Assembly (NCBI GenBank): GCA_900554415.1
Contig: USGU01000007.1
Location: 21,826 to 85,825, forward strand
DNA length: 64,000 nucleotides
DNA from: an uncultured Lachnospiraceae bacterium
Lineage (GTDB): Bacteria; Bacillota; Clostridia; Lachnospirales; Lachnospiraceae
Direction: 5' to 3'
Shown here: one piece after another, positions 27,815-36,466 of the stretch
Layout of the letters: every line of letters begins with the position of its first letter
Position numbering within the stretch: the first letter of the stretch is position 1
Notes under the pieces: model-generated
Databases searched by the model: none
What the model saw: the letters and a program-made list of their open reading frames with translations, nothing else
What the model was told of the DNA's origin: nothing
Translations under genes and position numbers: made by a program

Positions 27815-28684
27815 ATGAATCAGAATACGAAACAATTAAGAAACCGGCTCACTTCTTCAATGATAGCAATTATGGTAATGCTGCTCGTAACGCTGGCAAC
27901 AACTTATGCGTGGTATATTTATAACACCGGGCGCCATACGACCAACGTTAAAATGGCGGCAGGAACCGGTGTGAATCTTCAGATTAGTAATGCTTATGAT
28001 GGCGATTACAGTTCCGCTACGGTTCTGGACAGTTTTTTAGGACAGTTGACACCGGTATCCACAGACCGGATTAGTGGGGGATTTCAGAAGGTTACGGAAT
28101 TTAAAAATGGAAATGAGAATCAGGCACCGATTGTGGCCAGTGTATTTACAAATGGACAGACGAGTGATTATTTCCATACAAAGCTTTACTTAAGAACCAA
28201 TGGCGATACAACAGATATTTATTTGTCAGATATCGGATTTGAAGACAGTGACGAGGAGAATCCGATTTCCACTGCCATTCGTGTAGGTCTGGTTGTGCAT
28301 GAACCGGGGGAAGACCAGTTACCGGAGGCGGAATACATTTTCGCAATCAACGATGAGAAGAATCCGGAGGCGGAATATAATACAGATGACGGAGAAGAAG
28401 GACATGTACTGGACAGTTCCAAAACCGATGGAACTACAGTCCCATTTACACCATATACATCGGACGCCTATTGTATTTACAATAAAGCAACAGGAGAGGT
28501 TACATTGAAGCCTGGTTCACAGAAAATATGCACCATATCCGGGGCAGGAAAAGGCGAGCCGGGAGAAGCAGTGGAAGTGGAAATTTATATCTGGCTGGAG
28601 GGCTGTGATGAAGACTGCACCAGAAATTTATCAGGAATGACACTTCAGAATCTTGCATTATCCTTTGCGGGGATTGTACGTTAA
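27815..28684 (+). CDS. SipW-signal secreted protein E with E-G-C-D-x-x-C motif
   Basis: 289 residues from ATG 27815 (MNQNTKQLRNRL); the purine-rich GGAGGGGAGG lies 18 nt upstream, farther than usual, so ATG 27785 is possible. One helix ends in LVTLATTYAWYIYNTGRHTTNVKMAAGTGV. The C-terminus has IYIWLEGCDEDC and a final beta strand LALSFAGIVR. First gene of operon 2. The same head-helix-AWF/Y-beta domain-EGxDxxC layout recurs in the next three genes, so these are diverged tandem paralogues. Confidence 0.75.
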   Translation: MNQNTKQLRNRLTSSMIAIMVMLLVTLATTYAWYIYNTGRHTTNVKMAAGTGVNLQISNAYDGDYSSATVLDSFLGQLTPVSTDRISGGFQKVTEFKNGNENQAPIVASVFTNGQTSDYFHTKLYLRTNGDTTDIYLSDIGFEDSDEENPISTAIRVGLVVHEPGEDQLPEAEYIFAINDEKNPEAEYNTDDGEEGHVLDSSKTDGTTVPFTPYTSDAYCIYNKATGEVTLKPGSQKICTISGAGKGEPGEAVEVEIYIWLEGCDEDCTRNLSGMTLQNLALSFAGIVR

Positions 28685-28770
28685 ATAAGATTGCCGGGGC
28701 TTTTTACGTCGGGCATCATAATAAAAATGAGTAGTAAAATATACGGTAAGAGAAAGGCAGGTGGGAATAC

Positions 28771-29673
28771 GTGGCAGAAAAAGGACAGGATGGAAATAAA
28801 GTGCAGGATGAAAACAAAGCACAGGATGGACAGCCGAATGTAGGACAACTAAGGCACTCTCTGAGAACTGCGATTGCAGGACTCTTGTTTCTGGTAATTG
28901 TTGCGTCCGGGACAACCTATGCGTGGTTTACGCTTTCCAGCAGAGCTTCCACGTATGTAACACCAGTAGGCGGTACCATCAGTGAAGGTACTACCTCTCT
29001 GCTGATTTCCCAGAACGTGGCAGGACCTTTTGACAAGACCTGTGATCTTGTATATGCAGGAAATATCGATTCGTTGAAGCCGCTGTCCACTGCGGATTTG
29101 ACACATTTTTATAAAGTGACTGCACAGAACAAAGCCGGTGTTGCAGTATTATATGGCAGTGCGGATGGCAATGTAGATACGCAGGCTGTCCATGGGACCG
29201 TATATTTACAGTGCTTAAATGCACCATGTGATGTGTATTTTAACGGAGACCAATTAAAACTTGGAACCGGTGCGCAGGCTCTTGCGGCAATGCGGCTTGG
29301 TATGAAAATTACAGCAAGAGAAGGAACGAAGACCTATATTTTCAGGCTGGATGAACTGGGAACAACCGGTGGAGCACAGTCCACATTGACTGTTCCGACA
29401 GCATCTACCGTAGTTTCTTCCATAAATGGAAGCGGTCAGGCAGAATATGTCAATGACCCTTCCGTGGGACTTTCTGCTTATATGGCAAATGCCGGAAATG
29501 GGGATAATGATTTTCAGGCAGGAACATCCAGACTTGTAAGGCTGGAAAAAGACGAGGTGGCAACGGTAGAGTACTGGATATATCTGGAAGGCTGTGACGA
29601 GCAGTGCATCAATGCAGTGCAGGGAATCAGTTCTGACATCCAGTTGGCGTTTGCGGGAGTGAGTATCGAGTAG
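28771..29673 (+). CDS. SipW-signal secreted protein F
   Basis: 300 residues from GTG (RBS AGGCAGGTGG). A Gln/Asp/Lys-rich head of ~35 residues precedes one helix ending in VASGTTYAWFTLSSRASTYVTPVGG, the textbook SipW-type signal end. The exported domain starts with a strand (TSLLISQNV), contains LKPLSTADLTHFYKV, which is echoed in protein G (LMPVSTVDLNSFVYV), and ends with YWIYLEGCDEQC and IQLAFAGVSIE. Probable pilin-like or TasA-like subunit. Part of operon 2. Confidence 0.76.
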   Translation: MAEKGQDGNKVQDENKAQDGQPNVGQLRHSLRTAIAGLLFLVIVASGTTYAWFTLSSRASTYVTPVGGTISEGTTSLLISQNVAGPFDKTCDLVYAGNIDSLKPLSTADLTHFYKVTAQNKAGVAVLYGSADGNVDTQAVHGTVYLQCLNAPCDVYFNGDQLKLGTGAQALAAMRLGMKITAREGTKTYIFRLDELGTTGGAQSTLTVPTASTVVSSINGSGQAEYVNDPSVGLSAYMANAGNGDNDFQAGTSRLVRLEKDEVATVEYWIYLEGCDEQCINAVQGISSDIQLAFAGVSIE

Positions 29674-29698
29674 TTGAGAGGAAAGAAGGTGAGGCAGA

Positions 29699-30562
29699 AT
29701 GAAGCGGAGTTTCCGAACATGGTTTCTCGGAGTAACAACCTTATTTGCCATGCTGGCATTAGCGGCTGCAACGCTTGCGTGGTTTACGACCAACCGGGCA
29801 GTACAGACGAATACGGCTACGGCAAGAACCGGTGACGAGACATTGGAATTGCAGATCAGCAGCAGTGGGGGAAATGATTTCCAAAGTGTGGAGACAGCAC
29901 CGATTACACAGGTAAATCAGACGGATTCCGAGACATTGATGCCTGTATCTACAGTGGATTTGAACAGTTTTGTATATGTGCCGTTTACGGTAGACGGAAA
30001 AGCAGCGGTATTTCAGCCGGTGGAAAATGAAGCCAATTACTATCATGGCAGAGTTTACTTAAGAGCACAGGGGGAAGGATGGCCTTCAGGAAGCCTGATG
30101 AATTTATATCTGGATGAAAGTGATGGGATTCTTGGACAGACAGCGGATGGCTATCTGCTAAATGCCTCCCGGCTTGGTCTTGTATTTGGAGAGGATACTT
30201 CGGCACCGGTTATATTAAGACTGAGTGAGTCGGAAAATCCGGGAAATGTCCGGGTATACAACACAGAAGTAAACGGACAGCTCCTGGGAGATAATCAGGT
30301 TCTGGGGTATAGCGGCGGTAATGTATATGTGGCAGAAGACCCGTCCGTTCCAGTCAGTGAATATACAGTCCGTTTTACAGATAATCAGATAAATTTGCCG
30401 GAAAAATCACTTCTTAGCATGGAGCTCGGAAAAATATATGCGGTGGATGTATATTTTTATCTGGAAGGATGCGACCCGGACTGCTCAGAAAGTGTACAGC
30501 GAAATGAAGCAGATATTCACCTTGCATTCTATGGTGTACTTGACCAGAAGGAGGGCAATTAA
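29699..30562 (+). CDS. SipW-signal secreted protein G
   Basis: 287 residues. Short basic head (MKRSFRTWFLG), then a helix ending in LALAAATLAWFTTNRAVQTNTATARTG. Internal LMPVSTVDLNSF and the C-terminal VYFYLEGCDPDC and IHLAFYGVLDQ match protein F. RBS AAGGTGAGG. The stop codon overlaps the next start by one base, so G and H are translationally coupled, which suggests a fixed ratio of the two products. Confidence 0.76.
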   Translation: MKRSFRTWFLGVTTLFAMLALAAATLAWFTTNRAVQTNTATARTGDETLELQISSSGGNDFQSVETAPITQVNQTDSETLMPVSTVDLNSFVYVPFTVDGKAAVFQPVENEANYYHGRVYLRAQGEGWPSGSLMNLYLDESDGILGQTADGYLLNASRLGLVFGEDTSAPVILRLSESENPGNVRVYNTEVNGQLLGDNQVLGYSGGNVYVAEDPSVPVSEYTVRFTDNQINLPEKSLLSMELGKIYAVDVYFYLEGCDPDCSESVQRNEADIHLAFYGVLDQKEGN

Positions 30563-31356
30563 TGGGGAAAGAAAGAAAAGATGAGAATCGGACGATTCGG
30601 AACAGACTTTATACCTCAGTACTGCTGGTACTTCTTGCCATAGCTGCGATTACGGCAGCGACGGTTGCGTGGTTTTCCATTGCAGATAAGACCAAGGTTC
30701 AGTCCATGAGTCTGGATATTGAGACAGATGCAGATTTAAGAATGGATTTGGATGCACATGCAAGCTTTGATGAGTATGTGAAAAAGCTTTCTTTCGAGGC
30801 AATAGCGGCACGCATGAAAAGTGAGAAAAGCTTTGATATGCAGACCACTCCGCTGGAACCGGTTACCACATCAGACCAGAGTACATTTACTTATGAAAAC
30901 GGTACTGTGGTAGCGGATACGAAAGGTGCATATCTTACGTTTACCCTGCATTTTATGGCGGAAAAGGATATGATTGTCCATCTGAACAGTGCGGACAGCA
31001 GTGACGGGGCAGGAGATGGAACCAATATCAGTTCCAACAATTCGGCGCTTCCGGAAGCCATGCGGATTTCCTTTACAACCGATGGTCAAACCTGGATTTA
31101 TGACCAGGGGATGGGAGATTCCCGTACCGTATCCGGAACGACAGCTACATTCGGGCTTCCCACACTTGGAAGTACCAGAGTCAATGATAACAATGCAATG
31201 TTTTCCTTACAGGGAAATACAGATAAATCCGTGCTGGTGCATGTCTGGATGGAAGGGACAGACCCGGCATGTACAGACAGCCTGAAAGCAGCGGATTATG
31301 CGATTCGCCTGCGGTTTACAGGAGAAACGACAGAGGAAAATACTTCTGATGAATAA
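30562..31356 (+). CDS. SipW-signal secreted protein H
   Basis: 264 residues. Charged head (GKERKDENRTIRNRLY), helix ending in ITAATVAWFSIADKTKVQSMSLDIETD, a beta-rich body and the C-terminal motif VHVWMEGTDPACTDS followed by strand IRLRFTGE. Relative to E-G the first Cys of the motif is replaced by Thr. It directly precedes the first SipW-type peptidase, its likely processing enzyme. Confidence 0.75.
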   Translation: MGKERKDENRTIRNRLYTSVLLVLLAIAAITAATVAWFSIADKTKVQSMSLDIETDADLRMDLDAHASFDEYVKKLSFEAIAARMKSEKSFDMQTTPLEPVTTSDQSTFTYENGTVVADTKGAYLTFTLHFMAEKDMIVHLNSADSSDGAGDGTNISSNNSALPEAMRISFTTDGQTWIYDQGMGDSRTVSGTTATFGLPTLGSTRVNDNNAMFSLQGNTDKSVLVHVWMEGTDPACTDSLKAADYAIRLRFTGETTEENTSDE

Positions 31357-31392
31357 GAAGATTTTTATATAAAAAAGAAATACAAGGGAGAA

Positions 31393-32154
31393 ATGAGTAT
31401 GAAGAAGGTAAAACGAATAGGTACAATAGTGGTAAGTGTAATTCTGTGGGCGATTATTCTGCTGGCTGCACTTTATGCCTTTACAACAATGGCGACCAGG
31501 GATGACCAGAGTGTGGCAAGTATTTTTGGCTATACACCTTTAACGGTAGAGACGGATTCCATGAAGCCGACGTTCCAGTCAGGAGATTTGATTTTTATTA
31601 AGAAATGTGATACCTCCAAACTGGAAGAAGGGGATATTATTACCTTCCACACAATCATTGATAACCAGTATGCACTAAATACTCATAGAATTGAGAAGAT
31701 TGAGGAAGTAAATGGCGTAAGAAGCTATACCACCATCGGTGATAATAACAATGGTGTTGCCGATCAGCATGTGATTTCAGACGGAGATATCGTAGGAAAA
31801 TATGTGGGTCATATTTCAGGTCTTGGCAAGGTTATGAGTTTCCTTTCAAGCAGTACGGGATTTTTGATTGTAATAGTACTTCCGATGCTTCTGTTCTTCA
31901 TTTATCAGATATATAACCTGATTATGATCAGTATTAATCTGAAGAAAGCCATTGCAGTAGAAAATGCAAAAGAAATGGCAACAGCCCAGTTGCAGAAGGA
32001 AGACCTGGAGAAAGCTGCAAAAGAAAAGGATGAGGCACAGGCTGCTTTAGAAGAAGCAAAGAGACTGAAGGAAGAAGCAGAAGCAATTCGCGCGAAAGCG
32101 GAAGAAGAGCTTAAGAAAGCAAAACAGGATGAAGACCAAAACGGGGAGGAATAG
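31393..32154 (+). CDS. sipW: SipW/ER-type signal peptidase I with coiled-coil tail
   Basis: 253 residues. N-terminal membrane helix (~10-32), then the catalytic region: nucleophile Ser56 in ETDSMKPTF and His98 in LNTHRI. His in place of the usual Lys is the hallmark of SipW/archaeal-ER type (S26B) peptidases, which process TasA-like precursors. GDNNNGVADQH is the conserved Asp-containing box. A second membrane helix (~158-178) is followed by a ~70-residue cytoplasmic coiled coil rich in Glu, Lys and Ala, unusual for a signal peptidase and a possible docking site for the AAA+ module encoded 5 nt downstream. It should cleave the neighbouring A-W-F-type signals. Confidence 0.88.
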   Translation: MSMKKVKRIGTIVVSVILWAIILLAALYAFTTMATRDDQSVASIFGYTPLTVETDSMKPTFQSGDLIFIKKCDTSKLEEGDIITFHTIIDNQYALNTHRIEKIEEVNGVRSYTTIGDNNNGVADQHVISDGDIVGKYVGHISGLGKVMSFLSSSTGFLIVIVLPMLLFFIYQIYNLIMISINLKKAIAVENAKEMATAQLQKEDLEKAAKEKDEAQAALEEAKRLKEEAEAIRAKAEEELKKAKQDEDQNGEE

Positions 32155-32159
32155 GAACC

Positions 32160-33800
32160 GTGAGTGAATTTTTGAAATTTGCATATGAAATATTGTCGCA
32201 AGTGGTATATAACATTGTGACATGGTTAGTGGCATTTGTGAAATTGTTTATAACAGGATGGGCAGAATATTTTCTAATCTTTAAAACTTACTTTCCGACG
32301 TTGAATATTCTTTCAAAGATTTTGTCCATTCTTTTGATGCTGGTATTATTTGCCATTCCGGTAGTGATTGTCATCCTGTTGGTACGACGTGCAATGTTAC
32401 ATCATCAGCTGAAGGCAGACAGTACAGATAATGCGACCTTGTATCGTGAAATTGGAAGACTAAATAAGCAGGTCCTGGATCTGATGGAAGAAAAGAATAA
32501 TATTCTGGCGCTGAAAGTCAATGCAATGGGTGGTGTGGAGCGTATCCCATATATGGGAGCATCTGCTTTGACAGAAGATACTATTCCTGCTTTGAAAAAT
32601 GTAACTGGTAATGAAGCCATGGCAGGAAAGGCAGTGGAGGCTATGGCGCAGGTTAGTAATGACCCAAGTAAGGCACCGCTTGTTCGTGCAGTGCTGGAAG
32701 GAAAAGATGATGTGAATATGCCGCATCGTTTCCCAAAACTTTCCCTTGTGGATGCAAAATACAGAGATTTCCAGTATCCACAGTATAATGATACGATTTC
32801 ATTGGAAGAATTTACCGAAGGATATCGTTTATTTGCCGCAAGTCAGATGGGACTTTACTATACACCGGAGCTGGTGAGAAGATTTGTGGCAGGTATGGCA
32901 GCAAGTAAACTTCTGATTCTGGAAGGTATTTCCGGTACCGGTAAGACGAGTCTTCCGTATTCGTTCAGTCGTTATCTGGATAACCCGGCAACGATTGTAT
33001 CCATTCAGCCATCCTACAGAGACCGTTCGGAAATGCTTGGATATTTCAATGAATTTTCCAAGAAATTTAACGAGACAGAGTTCCTGCGTGCATTGTATGA
33101 AGCAAACTACAGAAAAGACCCGACACTCATTGTACTGGACGAAATGAACCTTGCCCGTATTGAGTACTATTTTGCAGAAATGTTGTCTGTTTTGGAAATG
33201 CCGAGCAAAGATGAATGGATTATAGACCTTGTTCCGACCGCATGGAAAGGAGACCCTGAGAAACTGGAAGATGGCAAACTTCACGTATCCGATACTACAT
33301 GGTTTATCGGTACTGCCAATAACGATGATTCTACATTTACCATCACAGATAAGGTTTATGACCGTGCAATGCCGATTGAAATCAATGAGAGAGCAGAAGC
33401 GTTCGAATGTGAATTACAGCCGAAATGCGATATTACGGCACAGCATCTGGAATATCTGTTCCAGAAGGCCAAGGTAGACCATCCAATCAGTGATGATTTG
33501 ATGGAAAAAATGCAGAAGCTGGACAGCTATCTGATTACAAGATTTAAGCTTTCTTTTGGAAACCGTATTATGAAGCAGATGTATGATTTTATTCCGGTTT
33601 ATGTTGCATGTGGTGGTACGGAACTTGGCGCTATGGATTACATTATGGCACGTAAAGTACTGAAGAAATTTGAAAGTATGAATGTCAGCTTTGTGCGCGA
33701 TGAGATTACCGGTCTGATCAACTATATTGATAAGACATTTGGTGAAGAAGAAATGCAGGACAGCAAGGATTACTTAAGACGCATTCAGAATTTATATTAA
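32160..33800 (+). CDS. Membrane-anchored McrB-like AAA+ ATPase
   Basis: 546 residues from GTG. Two hydrophobic segments lie near residues 13-38 and 50-75, followed by a short coiled linker (~85-120), so the ATPase hangs at the inner membrane face. The AAA+ core has Walker A GISGTGKTS (256-264), Walker B LIVLDEMNLARIEYYFAEML (323-342) with the E-M-N-L-A-R-x-E signature of the McrB/MoxR branch, and the sensor-like FIGTANNDDSTFTITDKVYDRAMPI. McrB normally drives the McrC nuclease. Here the partner next door has a DUF2357-like head but a coiled coil for a tail, and the context is secretion, so I infer a mechanical or assembly role rather than restriction. Confidence 0.85.
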   Translation: MSEFLKFAYEILSQVVYNIVTWLVAFVKLFITGWAEYFLIFKTYFPTLNILSKILSILLMLVLFAIPVVIVILLVRRAMLHHQLKADSTDNATLYREIGRLNKQVLDLMEEKNNILALKVNAMGGVERIPYMGASALTEDTIPALKNVTGNEAMAGKAVEAMAQVSNDPSKAPLVRAVLEGKDDVNMPHRFPKLSLVDAKYRDFQYPQYNDTISLEEFTEGYRLFAASQMGLYYTPELVRRFVAGMAASKLLILEGISGTGKTSLPYSFSRYLDNPATIVSIQPSYRDRSEMLGYFNEFSKKFNETEFLRALYEANYRKDPTLIVLDEMNLARIEYYFAEMLSVLEMPSKDEWIIDLVPTAWKGDPEKLEDGKLHVSDTTWFIGTANNDDSTFTITDKVYDRAMPIEINERAEAFECELQPKCDITAQHLEYLFQKAKVDHPISDDLMEKMQKLDSYLITRFKLSFGNRIMKQMYDFIPVYVACGGTELGAMDYIMARKVLKKFESMNVSFVRDEITGLINYIDKTFGEEEMQDSKDYLRRIQNLY

Positions 33801-33801
33801 G

Positions 33802-33900
33802 ATGCCAGGGGCAAAAGGTCTAAATCCATATGAGTTTGCTCATAAGTGGGTGAAAGACCTTGGAACTTTTGACTACGATATCATATTAATTAATAAGTAA
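33802..33900 (+). CDS. Possible small ORF between the AAA+ and DUF2357-like genes
   Basis: A 32-codon frame (starts MPGAKGLNPYEFAHKW) runs from 33802 to the TAA at 33900 in an otherwise 120-bp gap. No clear Shine-Dalgarno precedes it. It could be a micro-protein, a decayed fragment, or chance. Weakly supported. Confidence 0.2.
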   Translation: MPGAKGLNPYEFAHKWVKDLGTFDYDIILINK

Positions 33901-33920
33901 GTAAGAGGAAATGAGCGAAG

Positions 33921-35753
33921 ATGGCGGATACGATTAACGAATTATATTCGAAATATACAGAAGGTGTAGGGAATGCTCTGGAAGATGACCGATATTTTCA
34001 ATATCTGTTTGAAATGATACAGGCCGGAGACAATACTCTGGAGCAGAAAAACCGAATCTTACATAAAGTAGTAGATGAGCAGTGGCTTACGGTGGTAGAG
34101 GAAGGAATCGAAGCTATTTTCCGTATTGTGGACAAGCCAAGACGTTTTATTACAACATCGGAAGAAGTAGTACCTGTGGCACTGGCAAAGAAGATTACAG
34201 CGGACAGTGTACGGCATCTAAGCCAGAACACTCAGTTTATTACAGCAAATGAAGCCGGGGAGATTATGCCGACGAAGATTCTGAACAAGACTACAGAGGA
34301 GACATACGATTTGTATGAAAATCGTTTTGTTTATCATTTGATTCAGCGGCTGTTCACATTTGTAGATAAGAGAACAGATGTAATCTTCTGGTCAACCGGA
34401 GATGAGACATGCAATGTAATGAGCATGGAAAGCAAGGTTGACGATGCATATGAAGAAATTTCCTATAAAGTGGAAATGACGATTAAAAATCGTCAGAGTC
34501 TGGTGGAAAATGATAATGACAACATGGAAATATTCAAACGAATTGACCGTGTGCGCAGAATGTCAAGAACCCTGCTGACAAGTGCATTCTGTGATATCAT
34601 GAACGGCTGTGCGAAAGTACGAAGCCCGATTCAGAGAACGAATCTGATGATGAAAGACCCAGATTACCGGACCTGCTATAAATTATGGCAGTTCATTGAA
34701 AGTTATGATGAAGTTGGATATACGATTGAGGAACAGGACTCTACTTTACAGTTCGATGAAGAATACCTGTTACAGATGTATATCAACATGATTACCAATT
34801 ATACAGTGTTCAAGAGTCTGCTTGTTTCTGACCCACGCAAAATGAGCGAGATTGAGACGAAGAAACGGGAACTTGTAAAACCGAAATTTATCAAAGAAAT
34901 CAAAGAAGAAATTGTGGAAGACCGCAATATTCCGGATGTGGAAATTCGTCGGGTATTTGTAGAAGAAGTAACCCAGGCGCAGCTTGAGGCAGAAGAAAAG
35001 TTAAAAGAGGAAACTGCAAAGAGAGAAGAACTGGAGAAATCTGTTTCCGGTCTGGAACGCCAGTTGGATATGCTGAATCAGCAGTTGGATATGCTGAATC
35101 AGCAGTTAGAATTTCTGGAGCAGACCAGAATGCAGTTGGAAGAACAGCAGGAGGAGCTGGAACATCAGAGGGCAGAAGAACAGGCTTCTTATGAGCAACA
35201 GTTAAGAGAAGAACGAAAAGCAAGAACAGAAGCAGAAGATGCAGTAAAACAGGTGGAAGCAGAAGCACGTATGACAGTTGAAATGATGGAACGTCAGACG
35301 AAAGAAGAAATTGCAGCAGTGCAGAACAGGGCAGAGGAAGAAATTGCAGCAGTGCAGAACAGGGCAGAGGAAGAAATTGCAGATGCTCAGGCAAAAGCTG
35401 CGGAAGCGGTAGAAGCTGCACAGCGTGAGGCGGACAAGAAAGTAGCTGAGACGCAACACGAAGCAGAAGCAAAAGCTGCGGAAGCAGTTGCTGTAGCACA
35501 GGGTGAAGCTGAAAAGCAGGTTACAGATGCTCAGCAAGAGGCAGAAAATCAGATTCAGGCAGTTAAAAAGAATGCGCAGGAAGAAATTGACGCAATAAAG
35601 AGAGAGACAGAACTGCAGATAAAGAAGGCGGAAAAGGCGAGAGAAAAAGCAGAAGCGAAGGCAGAAGCAAACAGTTTGTCACGTTATATTGTCCAGACAC
35701 TTCGGGAAAGAAAAGAGCGCAAGAACGCCAATGAAGACGGAGAGAGCAAATGA
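33921..35753 (+). CDS. DUF2357/McrC-like protein with long C-terminal coiled coil
   Basis: 610 residues. The first ~330 resemble the DUF2357 region found in McrC-type partners of McrB-like ATPases: VEEGIEAIFRIVDKPRRFITTSEEVVPVALAKKITADSVRHLSQ and YDLYENRFVYHL (129-140). Where such proteins usually carry a PD-(D/E)XK nuclease, this one has a continuous coiled coil (~352-595) rich in Glu, Ala, Gln and Lys, built partly by tandem duplication (21-bp units at 35061-35102, 33-bp units at 35304-35369). I see no nuclease motif. It overlaps the second SipW gene by 4 nt. Likely a cytoplasmic scaffold or lever moved by the neighbouring ATPase. Confidence 0.75.
   Translation: MADTINELYSKYTEGVGNALEDDRYFQYLFEMIQAGDNTLEQKNRILHKVVDEQWLTVVEEGIEAIFRIVDKPRRFITTSEEVVPVALAKKITADSVRHLSQNTQFITANEAGEIMPTKILNKTTEETYDLYENRFVYHLIQRLFTFVDKRTDVIFWSTGDETCNVMSMESKVDDAYEEISYKVEMTIKNRQSLVENDNDNMEIFKRIDRVRRMSRTLLTSAFCDIMNGCAKVRSPIQRTNLMMKDPDYRTCYKLWQFIESYDEVGYTIEEQDSTLQFDEEYLLQMYINMITNYTVFKSLLVSDPRKMSEIETKKRELVKPKFIKEIKEEIVEDRNIPDVEIRRVFVEEVTQAQLEAEEKLKEETAKREELEKSVSGLERQLDMLNQQLDMLNQQLEFLEQTRMQLEEQQEELEHQRAEEQASYEQQLREERKARTEAEDAVKQVEAEARMTVEMMERQTKEEIAAVQNRAEEEIAAVQNRAEEEIADAQAKAAEAVEAAQREADKKVAETQHEAEAKAAEAVAVAQGEAEKQVTDAQQEAENQIQAVKKNAQEEIDAIKRETELQIKKAEKAREKAEAKAEANSLSRYIVQTLRERKERKNANEDGESK
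35061..35102 (+). repeat. Tandem 21-bp duplication inside the coiled-coil gene
   Basis: Two exact copies encoding Q-L-D-M-L-N-Q in frame (35061-35081, 35082-35102). Confidence 0.85.
35304..35369 (+). repeat. Tandem 33-bp duplication inside the coiled-coil gene
   Basis: Two exact copies (35304-35336, 35337-35369) encode E-E-I-A-A-V-Q-N-R-A-E, an 11-residue (three-turn) coiled-coil step, followed by a diverged third copy. Slippage here would lengthen or shorten the coil without breaking the frame. Confidence 0.9.
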
Positions 35754-36358
35754 TAAAAAAGATATTTTTTAGCATTATTAATTTCCTTTCTGTGGTAATT
35801 ATCATAGCGGCAGTATTTGTTCTCTGTACAGTGATTTTTACAAAATCCGGGGAAGCACCTTCTGTATTTGGCTATACGGCACTGAGAGTTACGACCGGAA
35901 GTATGGAGCCGACCTATGCTGTAGATACCATGATACTTGTAAAAAAAGTATTACCTGAAGAAATAAAAGAAAATGATGTAATTTCCTTTTATTCCCAGGA
36001 CCCGGCCCTTGATGGTGCTGTTAATACCCATCGTGTTGTTGAAATAAAGGAAGAAGATGGAGAACGTTCCTTTGTAACAAAGGGCGACAATAATAACGTG
36101 GTAGATTCCTATGATGTGGAGAGTGAGTATTTACTTGGAAAAGTGGTTGCTTCCTCCCTTATAATTGGAAAAATCTCAAGACTTGTTGCTAATCCGCTTA
36201 TATTTATTCCGGTGATATTGATTCCGCTTGTAGTCATTCTGATTGGCAATCTGGCTGGCACGATTCGGATGGCAAAGAAAATCGCTAAAGAAGAGGAAGA
36301 AGCGGCAGTACAGGAAGCGTTGAGACAAATAAAAGAGAAGAAACAGGAAGAAAAATAA
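35750..36358 (+). CDS. sipW: Second SipW/ER-type signal peptidase I
   Basis: 202 residues. N-terminal helix (~8-30), catalytic Ser51 in TTGSMEPTY, His94 in VNTHRV, Asp-containing TKGDNNNVVDSYDV, and a second helix (~150-172) with a short charged tail. Again His replaces Lys, as in SipW. Start overlaps the DUF2357-like stop (ATGA), implying coupled synthesis with the ATPase module. Two such peptidases in one locus suggest that they serve different subsets of the secreted subunits. Confidence 0.88.
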   Translation: MIKKIFFSIINFLSVVIIIAAVFVLCTVIFTKSGEAPSVFGYTALRVTTGSMEPTYAVDTMILVKKVLPEEIKENDVISFYSQDPALDGAVNTHRVVEIKEEDGERSFVTKGDNNNVVDSYDVESEYLLGKVVASSLIIGKISRLVANPLIFIPVILIPLVVILIGNLAGTIRMAKKIAKEEEEAAVQEALRQIKEKKQEEK

Positions 36359-36373
36359 GAGGCAAACAAGGGA

Positions 36374-36402
36374 TAGACTTCTGACAATTGGTATGGTAAT
36401 AT
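36374..36402 (+). promoter_or_regulatory. Candidate promoter of the PilZ gene
   Basis: TAGACT (36374-36379), 17 nt, TAATAT (36397-36402) with an extended -10 TGG. A palindrome GTAATATATTAC overlaps the -10 and could be an operator. Confidence 0.45.
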
Positions 36403-36466
36403 ATTACGCGTAAAAGTATTTTTTTAAATATGATATATAAATGTAATTAGAGGAGAGGAAACATAA

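Noticed and set aside
35304..35369. CRISPR-like direct repeats
   Set aside because: The two units are contiguous without spacers and encode coiled coil in frame.
32160..35753. McrBC-type restriction system
   Set aside because: The ATPase has membrane helices, the partner shows coiled coil instead of a nuclease, and all neighbours concern secretion; restriction is not supported.
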